A DNA stretch of 64,000 nt from Anabaena sp. 4-3 (GCF_001597745.1 NZ_LUHJ01000072.1:179041-243040); one strand, 5' to 3'; shown: positions 8,076 through 17,806, counted from the stretch's first letter. The notes: generated from the sequence alone by a model not told the origin. Made by a program: numbers and translations.

Positions 8076-8426
8076 ATGAACTGGATTCAAGTTCTTTCTC
8101 AAGATGAACTCCCACCTAATGAGCGTAAAGTTGTCAAAGTCGAACAACGCAAAATCCTACTCATTAACCACAATAACCAAGTTTTTGCGGTTGAAAATTC
8201 CTGCCCACACATGAAATTACCCATGCAAAAAGGTAAAATTACTGATGATGGTGCTATAGTTTGTCCCTTCCACCGTAGCGCGTTTGACTTATCCTCTGGT
8301 GAACCTACCGAATGGACTCCCTTTCCTCCCGGTATTGGGAAATTAATGGGGATGATTTCCCCAGAAAAAACACTACCCGTTTTTGCTACCCGTGTAGAAG
8401 AGGGTAAAATCTGGGTGAGGGTGTAA
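8076..8426 (+). CDS. Rieske [2Fe-2S] domain protein
   Basis: A 116-residue stand-alone Rieske protein. The cluster ligands are clear: CPHMKLPM (about residues 44-51) and CPFHRSAFDL (about 64-73), i.e. Cys-x-His and Cys-x2-His. With no signal peptide or membrane anchor it is a soluble ferredoxin-like electron carrier or small oxygenase subunit rather than the cytochrome b6f Rieske protein. GAGG five bases before the ATG supports the start. No oxygenase large subunit is adjacent; the FAD protein that follows is convergent. The electron-transfer partner is unknown. Confidence 0.88.
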   Translation: MNWIQVLSQDELPPNERKVVKVEQRKILLINHNNQVFAVENSCPHMKLPMQKGKITDDGAIVCPFHRSAFDLSSGEPTEWTPFPPGIGKLMGMISPEKTLPVFATRVEEGKIWVRV

Positions 8427-8515
8427 AGTAGTTCCAATTTCCCACCACATTATCCCATCCTGCCATCTTTTCCCCTATGATTGCTGGCAGGGGTGGGATA
8501 CACCTATTCTCTGCT

Positions 8516-10069
8516 TCAACAGATATGATCATAGTCAGCACCAGAACCAAACCGCCAAGCATCAACCCAGCGATGCCAATAATATTGTTGTGTACTGGAT
8601 AAATTCTTGATCCCAGGTTCTAAGATGGGAGTCATACTAGACAAAGCAGAGTAAAATCCTAAATTGCTATAATGTACCAGCCAATCTAATAAATTAATTA
8701 AACCCACCTGTGGTATAATCTTCGCCACTAAAACCGGATGATTTAAACCTGTTTTGACGAGAGTTTGTGTCAGGGCGGAAAACTGGACGATATCTTGTAA
8801 AAACGGTTTTAATACTGGTGTCCCTAGCTGCTGCATTTCTTGAAAAACTGCCGACAATAATTGATTAATTTGCTGTGGTGGAATTGTTTGATTCACACCC
8901 ACACTCATCGCCTTTTGAAATAACCAAGTTACACTCAAACTCGGTTGGTACGGTTGCAATAATGCCAATGCTTTTGCAGATAGTTGCTCGGTTTGTAGTG
9001 CTTCTGAAATACCAATAGTTAACCGCTTCAGATGGCGTACCATTGCACCAAAACCGCCAAAACTCAGAGGGGACTGATTCCCACTACTATCACCAACTGG
9101 TAAAATGCGATGCCAAGGGGTTTGCAGGGGACTTTGGCGATAGCTAGGAAAGAAACCAAACAAGGCGCGTTGAAATTTTAGCTGTTGTAATTCTACACCT
9201 TGATATTCTGGCAATAGACGCAGATATTCTGTAAACAAATCTTCTAAGCTCAAGCGTTGGGGATGAGCATCCATGTAGGTAAATAAGTATGTAGTTCTGC
9301 CATCCCTCGCCGGGAAAGCTTCCCAAAAATATTGACATTGATGCTGCAAAGATGTAAAAGATAAAAGTATATCCCCAGAATTGTTTTCTGGAAATCCTTG
9401 AGCGCAACTACCCACAACTAAGCATAAAGCATCTGGTTTTTTTCCTTGCCTTGCTTGTTGAGTAATGGGTGAAAGGTTGCCCATTGCGTCGAGTAATAAT
9501 TTACCTTTGTATTGATTATTAACTATCACCCCGTCTGGGTGGACTACGGCTTGTTGAAAGGGTATGTTTTCTAAGAGTTCACCACCAGCCGCTAGAAATT
9601 TAGTTTTGAGTGTAGCTAAGAGATAAACTGGATCTACACCAATATTCAAGACATCGTTTACCCAAACTGCTGCACCGTCTGGAAATTTGACTCTAGCGGG
9701 ATTGTATTCTGTAGCGATCGCTCGCGTCAATTCTGCCTCAGTCAGCAGATTTAATTCCACAAATACTTCTAACTCTTGCCGGGAAATATTCCACTCCTGT
9801 TCCCTCCCCCGCAAAATACCCCGTTCTAACAACGCTACTCGCAATCCCCGCACCGCTAAAGCGCAACCAATTAAAATTCCCAGAGTACCACCACAGATAA
9901 TTACATCCCAATCTACAACACCCAAAGCCTGTTGACTTTGTTTCACGACTGTGGGTATAGGTGCTGTATTTTCTCTGATAGACTTGAGGATGCTGTCAGC
10001 ACGACGCAACCCACCTAAAACATCCCCTGGTAATTGGGAAAGAATTTCTTCAGTTAGGGACATACACAT
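8516..10069 (-). CDS. FAD-dependent oxidoreductase, lycopene-cyclase-like fold
   Basis: A 517-residue flavoprotein. The dinucleotide-binding motif VDWDVIICGGTLGILIGCAL lies near residue 52 with its acidic partner LLERG, and a second FAD motif, ILPVGDSSGNQSPLSFGGFG, near residue 320. This arrangement is that of the geranylgeranyl-reductase/lycopene-cyclase/squalene-epoxidase superfamily. The substrate cannot be read from sequence. Both ATG codons at the N-terminus (MCMSL) are usable. It stands alone, with a 445-base AT-rich region upstream. Confidence 0.75.
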   Translation of the reverse strand: MCMSLTEEILSQLPGDVLGGLRRADSILKSIRENTAPIPTVVKQSQQALGVVDWDVIICGGTLGILIGCALAVRGLRVALLERGILRGREQEWNISRQELEVFVELNLLTEAELTRAIATEYNPARVKFPDGAAVWVNDVLNIGVDPVYLLATLKTKFLAAGGELLENIPFQQAVVHPDGVIVNNQYKGKLLLDAMGNLSPITQQARQGKKPDALCLVVGSCAQGFPENNSGDILLSFTSLQHQCQYFWEAFPARDGRTTYLFTYMDAHPQRLSLEDLFTEYLRLLPEYQGVELQQLKFQRALFGFFPSYRQSPLQTPWHRILPVGDSSGNQSPLSFGGFGAMVRHLKRLTIGISEALQTEQLSAKALALLQPYQPSLSVTWLFQKAMSVGVNQTIPPQQINQLLSAVFQEMQQLGTPVLKPFLQDIVQFSALTQTLVKTGLNHPVLVAKIIPQVGLINLLDWLVHYSNLGFYSALSSMTPILEPGIKNLSSTQQYYWHRWVDAWRFGSGADYDHIC

Positions 10070-10514
10070 TCACCCCAGCAGAGTTACTATGACTAATTTT
10101 AACTTTTTCAGGGTATATTCATCAGTGCATTAATTTTAACTCTATTTTATTTTGTACATCATCTAGAATTAACCAAGGTTAATTAGCAAATATAATCTTG
10201 TTTTTAAAATTACATTAATTCTGATTTTTTATTCAACACATAGATGATTAAGAGTTATTTACTAATTAGAGATTAAGAGTTTATTTCCGCATAAATACAG
10301 TTTAATCATGTTTTCTTGGCGCAACTTTGGCAGAAATTTTGAAAAATATATCTACAGGAATATTATTGATTTTTTATATTGATTGATAGAAAATTCCAAT
10401 ATATGATTAATCATGTTGTTTAAAAGACGAAAAAAACACATGTAACAGATAAAATCAAAATTTAAAAACGTCTGGATGTTTAGTTAAATAATCCTAATTT
10501 TTAGGTAAACAGCT
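10070..10514. other. AT-rich spacer before the polysaccharide block
   Basis: 445 bases, strongly AT-rich, no HIP1 octamer and no convincing ORF on either strand. It probably holds divergent promoters for the FAD protein and the first glycosyltransferase. No specific box can be assigned. Confidence 0.6.
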
Positions 10515-11804
10515 ATGAGAATTGCGTTTATAGTGGGAAATTTTCCTGTTATATCAGAAACATTTATTGTCAACCAAATTATAGGTTTGATTGACAGAGG
10601 ACATGAAGTAGATATTTATTCTTTGGGAACTTCCAGTATAGCTAATCATGCTAAATTACATCCAAATGTGGAAAAATATCAACTGCTTGAACGTACTCAT
10701 CGTCATCCCTTAGTTCCTCAAAATTACTTATGGCGTTTTTTAAAAGCTCTAGGTTTAATAATTACTAATATTCACAAGTATCCTGTAGTGATATTGAGAA
10801 CAATAAATTTTTTTCAGTATGGTAGAAAAGCAGTTTCTTTGCGCTTAATTTACTTAGTTATGTGGCTAATTAAAGCCCCATCCTACGATATTATTCATTG
10901 TCAGTTTGGGGAATTAGGACTGGAAGGAATGATTTTACAGGATATAGGTGCTATGAAAGGGAAATTAATTACTTCATTTCGTGGCTACGATATCAGTCGA
11001 TTTCTTGAAGAAAAAGGAAAGAATGTTTATGATTCACTATTTGCTAAAGGTGACTTTTTCCTAGCTAACTGTGAATATTTTAAAACAAGAGCCATTAAAC
11101 TAGGCTGTCATCCTCACAAAATTGTAGTACATGGTTCAGGAATAGATTGTAACCGCTTTCCTTTTAAACAAAGACATCCTCATGTAGATGGTAAAATTCG
11201 CATCGCAACAACTGGTCGTTTAGTGGAAAAAAAAGGGATAGAATACGGTATTTTAGCTATTGCTCAATTAAATAAAGTTTATCAAAATATTGAATATAAT
11301 ATCATTGGAGATGGTGAGTTAAAAGAAAAATTACAGCAACTTATCACTTCATTGAATCTCAATGAAAAAGTAAAATTGCTTGGATGGAAAACCCAGCCAG
11401 AAATTATTGAAATTCTGGAGCAAGCGGATATTTTCATGGCTCCTAGTGTGACAGCTAAAGATGGTAATCAAGATGCACCAGTTAATACTTTAAAAGAAGC
11501 AATGCTTATGGGTTTACCAGTGATTGCTACGGCTCATGGAGGTATTCCTGAATTAGTTCAAGATGGTATTTCTGGGTTTTTAGTTCCAGAACGAGATGCT
11601 GATGCTATTGCTGAAAAATTAACTTACCTGATTGAACATCCAGAAAACTGGTTTGCTATGGGTTATGCTGGTCGGAATTATGTAGAAAAAAACTACGACC
11701 TCAACAAGCTAAATGATGAGCTAGTGCAAATTTATTACCAAGTCATCAACAATGATTTATTATTCCAAGATTCAGCTTTACTGCCAGCAATAAGTATGCA
11801 GTAG
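10515..11804 (+). CDS. Glycosyltransferase family 4 (GT-B)
   Basis: A 429-residue retaining glycosyltransferase of the colanic-acid/amylovoran type. The N-terminal Rossmann half begins MRIAFIVGNFPVISETFIVN. The C-terminal GT4 half has GRLVEKKGIEYGILAI, NIIGDGELKEKL, then PSVTAKDGNQDAPVNTLKEA with the E-x7-E nucleotide-sugar site (LKEAMLMGLPVIATAHGG). Cytoplasmic, probably adding a sugar to a lipid-linked oligosaccharide. It has no HIP1 octamer and is AT-rich, unlike the surrounding housekeeping genes. It is followed 39 bases later by a GT2 gene and is likely the first gene of the export cluster. Confidence 0.88.
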   Translation: MRIAFIVGNFPVISETFIVNQIIGLIDRGHEVDIYSLGTSSIANHAKLHPNVEKYQLLERTHRHPLVPQNYLWRFLKALGLIITNIHKYPVVILRTINFFQYGRKAVSLRLIYLVMWLIKAPSYDIIHCQFGELGLEGMILQDIGAMKGKLITSFRGYDISRFLEEKGKNVYDSLFAKGDFFLANCEYFKTRAIKLGCHPHKIVVHGSGIDCNRFPFKQRHPHVDGKIRIATTGRLVEKKGIEYGILAIAQLNKVYQNIEYNIIGDGELKEKLQQLITSLNLNEKVKLLGWKTQPEIIEILEQADIFMAPSVTAKDGNQDAPVNTLKEAMLMGLPVIATAHGGIPELVQDGISGFLVPERDADAIAEKLTYLIEHPENWFAMGYAGRNYVEKNYDLNKLNDELVQIYYQVINNDLLFQDSALLPAISMQ

Positions 11805-11843
11805 GAAGCAATGAAATAAATTTATGACAGGATATTGATTAAC

Positions 11844-12905
11844 ATGATCAATTCATCAGCGATCGCTACCCCGGATGTTACCATTATTGTTTCCCCCAGA
11901 GAACGGTTTAGTTGTACTTGTGAAGCCTTAGAAAGCATTTACGAATACACAGATTATCCTTTCCAATTAATTTATATAGATGGTGGTTCCCCAAATCACA
12001 TTCGGGATTATTTAGCCACACAAGCACAACATAAACAATTTCAACTGATTCGCACAGACTATTATCTCTCCCCCAACCACGCGCGTAACCTTGGGTTGTC
12101 TCAAGTCAGCAGTAAATATGTTGTGTTTATTGATAATGACGTTGTAGTTACTCCGGGTTGGCTGAAGCCTTTGGTTGAATGTGCAGAAGAAACAAGTGCA
12201 ACTATAGTTAGTCCCCTCATTTGTCAAGGTACACCTTTACACACAGAAATACACTGTGGTGGCGGAGAATCTGGAATCAAGGAGGAGACTAAAGGCGAAA
12301 CTACCAGACGGCAAATCATTGAAAAGATATATAAACAAGGTCGCAAAGTTGCAGATGTGCAACCCCAGTTACAACGCCAAAAAACAGGGTTAGCAGAGTT
12401 TCACTGCATGATGGTAAGAACCGAGATATTTCAACAAATTGGTTTGTTAGACGAAGCACTGCTTAACACCAAAGAACACGTTGATTTGTGCATCTTGGTA
12501 GCAGAGGCTGGTGGTACAGTTTACCTAGAACCTCAATCTCTGATGACCTATGTGACAAGCAAACCACTAGAACCAACAGATATACATTACTATATGCTGC
12601 GTTGGAGTGACGCTTGGATACTAGCCAGCCTTGAACGCCTACGTGAAAAGTGGAATCTCACCGAAGATGAATATTTTCACCATAAATACAAACGTTTGGG
12701 ATGGCGGCGACATAAATTAATTATCAATCCCCTAGTGCGTAAACTGCCCATTGGTAGGGGAATAACTGAGAACATTTTATTATCTATAGATAAGGTAGTC
12801 AACCGTTACATTACTAACCGCTACGCACAACTACATTCTGATCATCTATCAAAGACGAAATCAACATCTGCGATCGCAACATCATCTCATATCATATCCG
12901 TTTGA
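11844..12905 (+). CDS. Glycosyltransferase family 2 (GT-A) with a repeat-derived C-terminus
   Basis: A 353-residue protein from the ATG at 11844, preferred to the TTG at 11835 because AGGA then has workable spacing. The GT-A core is clear: TIIVSPRERF, IYIDGGSPNHI, ARNLGLSQVSSKYVVFIDND with the DxD-like metal site (DND), then a later FHCMMVRTEIF and KEHVDLC. Likely a glycan-chain transferase. The last five codons and the TGA lie inside the left end of a family B miniature element, so the present C-terminus HIISV was created by insertion of that element. Confidence 0.85.
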   Translation: MINSSAIATPDVTIIVSPRERFSCTCEALESIYEYTDYPFQLIYIDGGSPNHIRDYLATQAQHKQFQLIRTDYYLSPNHARNLGLSQVSSKYVVFIDNDVVVTPGWLKPLVECAEETSATIVSPLICQGTPLHTEIHCGGGESGIKEETKGETTRRQIIEKIYKQGRKVADVQPQLQRQKTGLAEFHCMMVRTEIFQQIGLLDEALLNTKEHVDLCILVAEAGGTVYLEPQSLMTYVTSKPLEPTDIHYYMLRWSDAWILASLERLREKWNLTEDEYFHHKYKRLGWRRHKLIINPLVRKLPIGRGITENILLSIDKVVNRYITNRYAQLHSDHLSKTKSTSAIATSSHIISV

Positions 12906-12996
12906 ATAGTTATCATATCTGTTGGGCTAGGGAACAGGGAACAAGAAAAGATTCAGCATCGAAAACTGATCATAAGTAATTAGCCGGACATAATAT
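12889..12996. mobile_element. Family B miniature element, copy 1
   Basis: 108 bases with terminal inverted repeats: ATATCATATCCG on the left and CGGACATAATAT on the right. Copy 2 is at 17491-17618 and a truncated copy at 50588-50665. Shared internal sequence includes CAGCATCGAAAAC and CATAAGTAATTAGCCG. No coding capacity. It overlaps the 3' end of the preceding GT2 gene. Confidence 0.85.
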
Positions 12997-13024
12997 CAGC
13001 AGATTTCCGCAATAGGAAAGTGAT

Positions 13025-13972
13025 TTGTGGCAACTTTTTATGCAATCTGCGCCCATGAATACTTGCAATTTCTGGGATAAAGGACAAAAAATATTGAAGC
13101 GACATCAACATCAAAGATTTAATTCTCAGCTACCTCAAGTTATTTATACACCTGAAAGTCAGTTGAGACATCCCCTAGACTTACTCCGACAAATGTGGCG
13201 AGACTTGTTAGCTGCGCGTGAACTAGCTTGGCGGTTGATGGTGCGAGATATCAGCGCGCAATATCGACAGTCATTTTTAGGTATAGCTTGGGCTTTTTTA
13301 CCACCAATTGTGATGGCTGTTAGTTTTACCCTTGCCAATCAAGCCAAAGTTATTAATGTTGGTGTCACAGATTTACCCTACCCAGCTTATGTGATGTTCA
13401 GCACTGCATTATGGCAGACTTTTGTCGAAGCTTTAAATGCTCCTGTGCAAGCGGTGACAGTCGCAAAACCGATGTTAGCCAGGGTGAATTTTCCACGGGA
13501 AGCATTAATTTTGGCAAAAATCGGGGAAGTATTTTTTAATTTTACCATCAAGCTGATTTTAATAGCAGGATTGTTTATTTGGTTTCGCATTCCTGTGAGT
13601 TGGACAGTAATTTTATCGCCAATACCATTAATTCATTTAGTTTTACTAGGAACATTTATTGGGATTTTATTAGCTCCTTTGGGAGTATTATATCAAGATA
13701 TTTCCAAAGGTTTAACGTTGATTACAGGTTTTTGGTTGTTTCTTACGCCTGTAATTTATCCTGTCCCCACCGAGGGAACCTTTGGGTTATTAGTACGATG
13801 GAATCCGGTAACACCTTTATTAGTAACAGTGCGAGATTTAGCTACAACAGGTGTTGTTTCAGAACCTTTTGGTTTTTGGTTGGTGAGTGCAATTACTTTA
13901 GTAGGTTTACTCCTAACTTGGATTGCATTCCGTCTAGCTATGCCTTTTGTGGTTGAAAGAGTAAGTTCATAA
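13025..13972 (+). CDS. ABC-2 type polysaccharide export permease (Wzm-like)
   Basis: A 315-residue membrane permease. An N-terminal cytoplasmic stretch contains HPLDLLRQMWRDLLAARELA and the ABC-2 motif RDISAQYRQSFLGIAWAFLP, followed by six hydrophobic segments. This is the Wzm/TagG/KpsM family that moves lipid-linked glycans across the inner membrane. It is paired with the ATPase that begins two bases after its stop, so the two are translationally linked. The start is uncertain: AGGAAAG sits just before the TTG at 13025, with ATGs at 13040 and 13055. The upstream region is a family B element, so the promoter may derive from it. Confidence 0.88.
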   Translation: MWQLFMQSAPMNTCNFWDKGQKILKRHQHQRFNSQLPQVIYTPESQLRHPLDLLRQMWRDLLAARELAWRLMVRDISAQYRQSFLGIAWAFLPPIVMAVSFTLANQAKVINVGVTDLPYPAYVMFSTALWQTFVEALNAPVQAVTVAKPMLARVNFPREALILAKIGEVFFNFTIKLILIAGLFIWFRIPVSWTVILSPIPLIHLVLLGTFIGILLAPLGVLYQDISKGLTLITGFWLFLTPVIYPVPTEGTFGLLVRWNPVTPLLVTVRDLATTGVVSEPFGFWLVSAITLVGLLLTWIAFRLAMPFVVERVSS

Positions 13973-13974
13973 TT

Positions 13975-15252
13975 ATGACTGAATTAATCGAGCCAAAAAT
14001 TTTTGTCCCACTGGAAGATGCTGAAGTAGTGATTTCAGTTAATCATGTTTCTAAAAAATTTTGTCGAAATTTAAAGCAGTCTTTAGTTTATGGTGTGCAA
14101 GATATTGCTACCGAGTTATTAGGAGGTAATCGCAAAGGTGATACTTTGCGCCGCCAAGAGTTTTGGGCAATCAAAGATGTCAGCTTTCAACTAAGACGGG
14201 GAGAAGCTCTTGGTTTGGTGGGTTCAAATGGTGCTGGTAAAAGTACATTGCTGCGGATTATTAGTGGTTTAATTAAACCGGATACTGGCTGTGTCAAAGT
14301 CAGAGGTAGGGTAGCTCCATTAATTGCTTTAGGAGCAGGATTTAATCCTATTTTGACGGGGCGAGAAAATATTTATGCTAATATGGCAATTCTCGGTTTA
14401 TCTACCCAGAAAATCAAAAATATATTTCAAGAAGTCATAGATTTTTCTGAAATTGGTAATGCTATTGATGCACCTGTACAAACTTATAGTTCTGGGATGG
14501 CCGCTAGACTGGGGTTTGCTTGTGCGGTTCATGTAGAACCAGATATTTTATTAATTGATGAAGTGCTAGCGGTAGGTGATATAAAATTTAAAATGAAGTG
14601 TCACAGGAAATTAGCACAACTGCGCGAAAAAGGCACAGCTTTTATTTTAGTTTCTCACAATTCCCATAGCATTCTTAATGTTTGTGAGTCATCAATTTAT
14701 TTATCACAAGGTGAGTTGATTACATCTGGTGAAACAGAAACAGTAATTCGCAAATATGAGGAAGACTTGTGTTTAAGTGGCACTGAAATAGCTTTAGGAA
14801 GACTGGTTTTAACGGAAAAGCCAAAAGCTGAAAGTTTAGGCGTAGATATTACCTCTGTATTTTTTCGGGATGAGCAGGGTAATTTACTAGAAGCACCGCT
14901 TTCTGGTGAACCTGCTTATTTATGTGTGGAATGCAAATCTTACCAAAAAATTGAGCAAGCTAATTTAGGTTTATTAGTCACAGCTTTATCAGGAGAAAAT
15001 GGACTGGTTCAGTATATAACCTCTAACTGCGATCGCGAGGATTTAACTATCCTCCCAGGAACATCAGAAATTAGCATGTATATGCCATACTGTTCCTTTG
15101 TTCCTGGTGTATATAGTGCCAAAATCTATATCAGAAGAAATGTACAAACTTTTGATGTAGTTGAATCTTTTAGATTTACTGTCAAGACTAATAAAACTAT
15201 CAGTAAATGTTTATTTTATCAACCACGTAAATGGCAAGTAATTCATCAATAA
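13975..15252 (+). CDS. ABC transporter ATPase of polysaccharide export (Wzt-like, with C-terminal domain)
   Basis: A 425-residue protein. ATPase domain about residues 15-260: Walker A GLVGSNGAGKST, signature YSSGMAARLGFA, Walker B DILLIDEVLAVGD and the switch VSHNSHSI. The remaining 160 residues form a beta-rich domain like the Wzt C-terminal carbohydrate-recognition domain, which in O-antigen exporters reads the finished glycan terminus. An extended Wzt protein implies export of a defined, capped glycan rather than generic export. It forms a permease-ATPase pair with the gene two bases upstream, and a GT2 follows 15 bases downstream. Confidence 0.92.
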   Translation: MTELIEPKIFVPLEDAEVVISVNHVSKKFCRNLKQSLVYGVQDIATELLGGNRKGDTLRRQEFWAIKDVSFQLRRGEALGLVGSNGAGKSTLLRIISGLIKPDTGCVKVRGRVAPLIALGAGFNPILTGRENIYANMAILGLSTQKIKNIFQEVIDFSEIGNAIDAPVQTYSSGMAARLGFACAVHVEPDILLIDEVLAVGDIKFKMKCHRKLAQLREKGTAFILVSHNSHSILNVCESSIYLSQGELITSGETETVIRKYEEDLCLSGTEIALGRLVLTEKPKAESLGVDITSVFFRDEQGNLLEAPLSGEPAYLCVECKSYQKIEQANLGLLVTALSGENGLVQYITSNCDREDLTILPGTSEISMYMPYCSFVPGVYSAKIYIRRNVQTFDVVESFRFTVKTNKTISKCLFYQPRKWQVIHQ

Positions 15253-15267
15253 AGGCAGGTATTGAAC

Positions 15268-16149
15268 ATGAGTCAGCCCCTACTTAGCATCATTATTCCT
15301 ACTCACAACCGACCTCACCTAGTAAATTATGCTGTTAAAAGTGCGCTAGAGCAAACTATGGAGGATTTGGAAGTAATTGTAGTTGATGATGCTTCTACAC
15401 AACCGATAGATTTACCCAGTCATCCTAAATTACGGATAATTCGCCTATCGCAGCCTCATGGTGGTGCGGGAACTCGGAACGTTGGATTAGAAGCCGCTTT
15501 CGGACGATGGGTAACATTTCTTGATGATGACGATCGCTTGTTGCCCCAGATGGCAGAGGTATCATTAGAGGGGTTATCGCAAACATCCTTACCTGCACCT
15601 GTGGCGGTAATCTCTGGTATAGAGACAGTTAACTCTCAAGGAGAAATCCTCAGTCAGCGTTTACCGCCACCAGTACGACTACGTGGCGCACATTTCTTTC
15701 TGGAAGAACTAGAACCCGGAAAATCTTACAATACCAAGCAAACCCTAGTAGTTGAACGTGAGGTACTGCAAAAAATTGGTGGTTGGGATAATGATATGCG
15801 ATCGCGTGTCCACTCAGAACTTTTTTTAAGACTTAATCCTGCCTGTTCAATTATTGGTTTACCCATCGTTACCTACCATTTATATAACCACGAGGGGCTA
15901 AGAGTTTCACGCAATCCCATGCTTCGCCAAGAAAGCTTTTTACGTCTAGTGCATAAACATCAAGCACTTTTCCATGCCCATCGGCAAATGTTTGCTAAGT
16001 TTGTCTATGAACACGCTCGCAAATGTTACGAACTTGGTTTAAACCGTGAAGCTTTCTATAATTTATGTTGGGCTATGCAAATAGATCCACTACACATATT
16101 TCCTCTTGTTTCTGCTAGATTTTATCCAGCAAAAATAAAATTATTTTAA
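15268..16149 (+). CDS. Glycosyltransferase family 2
   Basis: A 293-residue GT-A enzyme. The ATG at 15268 is chosen because AGG lies eight bases upstream; the TTG at 15262 would add two residues. Motifs: SIIIPTHNRPHLVNYAVKSA, EVIVVDDASTQP, GAGTRNVGLEAAFGRWVTFL followed by the metal-binding DDDD. The C-terminal third is helical. Fifteen bases separate it from the exporter ATPase, so it is probably in the same operon and adds a residue to the exported glycan. Confidence 0.88.
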   Translation: MSQPLLSIIIPTHNRPHLVNYAVKSALEQTMEDLEVIVVDDASTQPIDLPSHPKLRIIRLSQPHGGAGTRNVGLEAAFGRWVTFLDDDDRLLPQMAEVSLEGLSQTSLPAPVAVISGIETVNSQGEILSQRLPPPVRLRGAHFFLEELEPGKSYNTKQTLVVEREVLQKIGGWDNDMRSRVHSELFLRLNPACSIIGLPIVTYHLYNHEGLRVSRNPMLRQESFLRLVHKHQALFHAHRQMFAKFVYEHARKCYELGLNREAFYNLCWAMQIDPLHIFPLVSARFYPAKIKLF

Positions 16150-16437
16150 TAATAACTTATACATAACCAGTCTTCATAAATTGGGCAATGCCGACAATGT
16201 AAAAATAATTTCTTGAAATCATATCAGCTTTTTAATATGAGTTTATTCGCAATGATAAACTGTATTGAATCTAACTTATTGATGACATCTAGTATCATAT
16301 ATGATTTGTAAATAATTTAAGACTTTTAAAAATTAAAAAATATTTTTGTTTATTTGATTTTCCAGTAAATATTATTAAATTAAGCGATGAAAATTATAGC
16401 TTTTATCTGTAATTTTGTCTATTAAGGATTATTGTAT

Positions 16438-17430
16438 ATGCCAAAAAAAGTTTCTGTAATTATACCTTGCTTCAATGCTGAAAAGTGGCTAAAAGAAGCA
16501 ATTAATAGTTGCCTAGAGCAAACCTATTCCAATCTTGAAATTATTGTGATTGATGATGGCTCTACAGATAATTCTTTAGAGATTATCAAAAGCTATGGCG
16601 ATAAAATTATTTGGCGGAGTTTGCCCCATCAAGGAGGTAATTATGCTCGCAATCGCGGTTTTGAGTTATCGCAAGGAGAATATATTCAATACTTAGATGC
16701 AGATGATTATATTTGGCCTGAAAAGATAAAAAGACAAGTCAGTTTTTTAGAAACTACAGACGCAGATGTTATTTATGGTGACTGGAGACACCAACGACAT
16801 TTACCTAACGGTTCGAGTTTTTTAGACAAGAGAGAAATTTCTGGAACACAAGCAGATATTTTAGCGGCTTTACTAGCTAATTGGTGGGTGGCTTTGGCTG
16901 CTTTAATGTATAAGAGAAGCGCAGTAGAAAAAAGTGGGGGATGGGATGAAAAGTTAACCGCCGCACAGGATAGAGATTTTTTCCTTTCTGTTGTGATGGC
17001 TGGAGCTAAAGTTGTATATCAGCCTGGCTGTTATTCTGTCTACAGAAGATACGGCGCGGTAACAGTTTCAACTGGTTCTAAAAATCGTTGGTTAAAAAAC
17101 CACCATCTAGTATTAAAAAAAGTAGAGCAACAACTGTTGCAGAAAAACCGACTTTCTCAAAGTTATCGTCAGGCTTTAGCCAAATCCTATTTTGAACTAG
17201 CGAGAGAAGCTTTATTTTTTGACTATAGCCAATACTTAATGTTTTTAGACGAGGCTTTGGTAATGTTTCCAGATTTCAAAGCTAATAGTAAGAGAATATT
17301 TTATAGGTTAGTGCAAGATATTTTAGGCTTTCGGCAGACTGAACGCATTGCTTGTAGTATCTTGTTCGCCAAAAAGTTTGTTACTGCTAGCCTGGCTTAT
17401 CCAAAAGCAAAACTTGGCATGACATCATAA
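16438..17430 (+). CDS. Glycosyltransferase family 2
   Basis: A 330-residue GT-A enzyme starting at the ATG at 16438 with AAGGA nine bases upstream. Motifs: VSVIIPCFNAEKWLKEAINS, LEIIVIDDGSTDNS, NYARNRGFELSQGEYIQYLD followed by the metal site DADD, and a later AAQDRDFFLSV acceptor-side motif. A 288-base AT-rich spacer without visible genes separates it from the previous GT2, so it may have its own promoter. No HIP1 octamer occurs in the gene. It is the last gene of the polysaccharide block; miniature elements follow it. Confidence 0.88.
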   Translation: MPKKVSVIIPCFNAEKWLKEAINSCLEQTYSNLEIIVIDDGSTDNSLEIIKSYGDKIIWRSLPHQGGNYARNRGFELSQGEYIQYLDADDYIWPEKIKRQVSFLETTDADVIYGDWRHQRHLPNGSSFLDKREISGTQADILAALLANWWVALAALMYKRSAVEKSGGWDEKLTAAQDRDFFLSVVMAGAKVVYQPGCYSVYRRYGAVTVSTGSKNRWLKNHHLVLKKVEQQLLQKNRLSQSYRQALAKSYFELAREALFFDYSQYLMFLDEALVMFPDFKANSKRIFYRLVQDILGFRQTERIACSILFAKKFVTASLAYPKAKLGMTS

Positions 17431-17490
17431 GGCTTTGCGTCAGCTTAATTAACTAGCGTCGGGGTTGATGGGGAACAGAAACAATAACTT

Positions 17491-17618
17491 ATATCATGTC
17501 CGTTTGAATAGTTATCATATCTGTTGGGGTAGGGAACAGGGAACAGGGAACAGGGAACAAGAAAAGAGAAAAGATCAGCATCGAAAACTTATCATAAGTA
17601 ATTAGCCGGACATGATAT
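17491..17618. mobile_element. Family B miniature element, copy 2
   Basis: 128 bases bounded by ATATCATGTCCG and its exact reverse complement CGGACATGATAT. It is longer than copy 1 because the heptamer GGGAACA is repeated four times inside. It lies just after the last glycosyltransferase gene. Confidence 0.87.
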
Positions 17619-17640
17619 TACAGGCGATCGCTTAAAATTA

Positions 17641-17773
17641 AGGAACACCAAAAAATTAATTATCCAAATTGACTGTTAGTAGGGTGCGTCAGGATGAATA
17701 TTTTCTGGGTATACCTGGGGTTGCTCGTACTGACGCACCCTACATTTTGAATATTTTTTGATCTGGAAGTCCT
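17641..17773. mobile_element. Family A miniature element, copy 2
   Basis: About 133 bases, from AGGAACACC to GGAAGTCCT, with the inner arms GTAGGGTGCGTCAG and CTGACGCACCCTAC. It is uninterrupted and so shows the ancestral centre of the family. It lies 22 bases after family B copy 2. Confidence 0.85.
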
Positions 17774-17806
17774 TTATCTGAGAACTAACTATCGTAAACA
17801 GATTGA

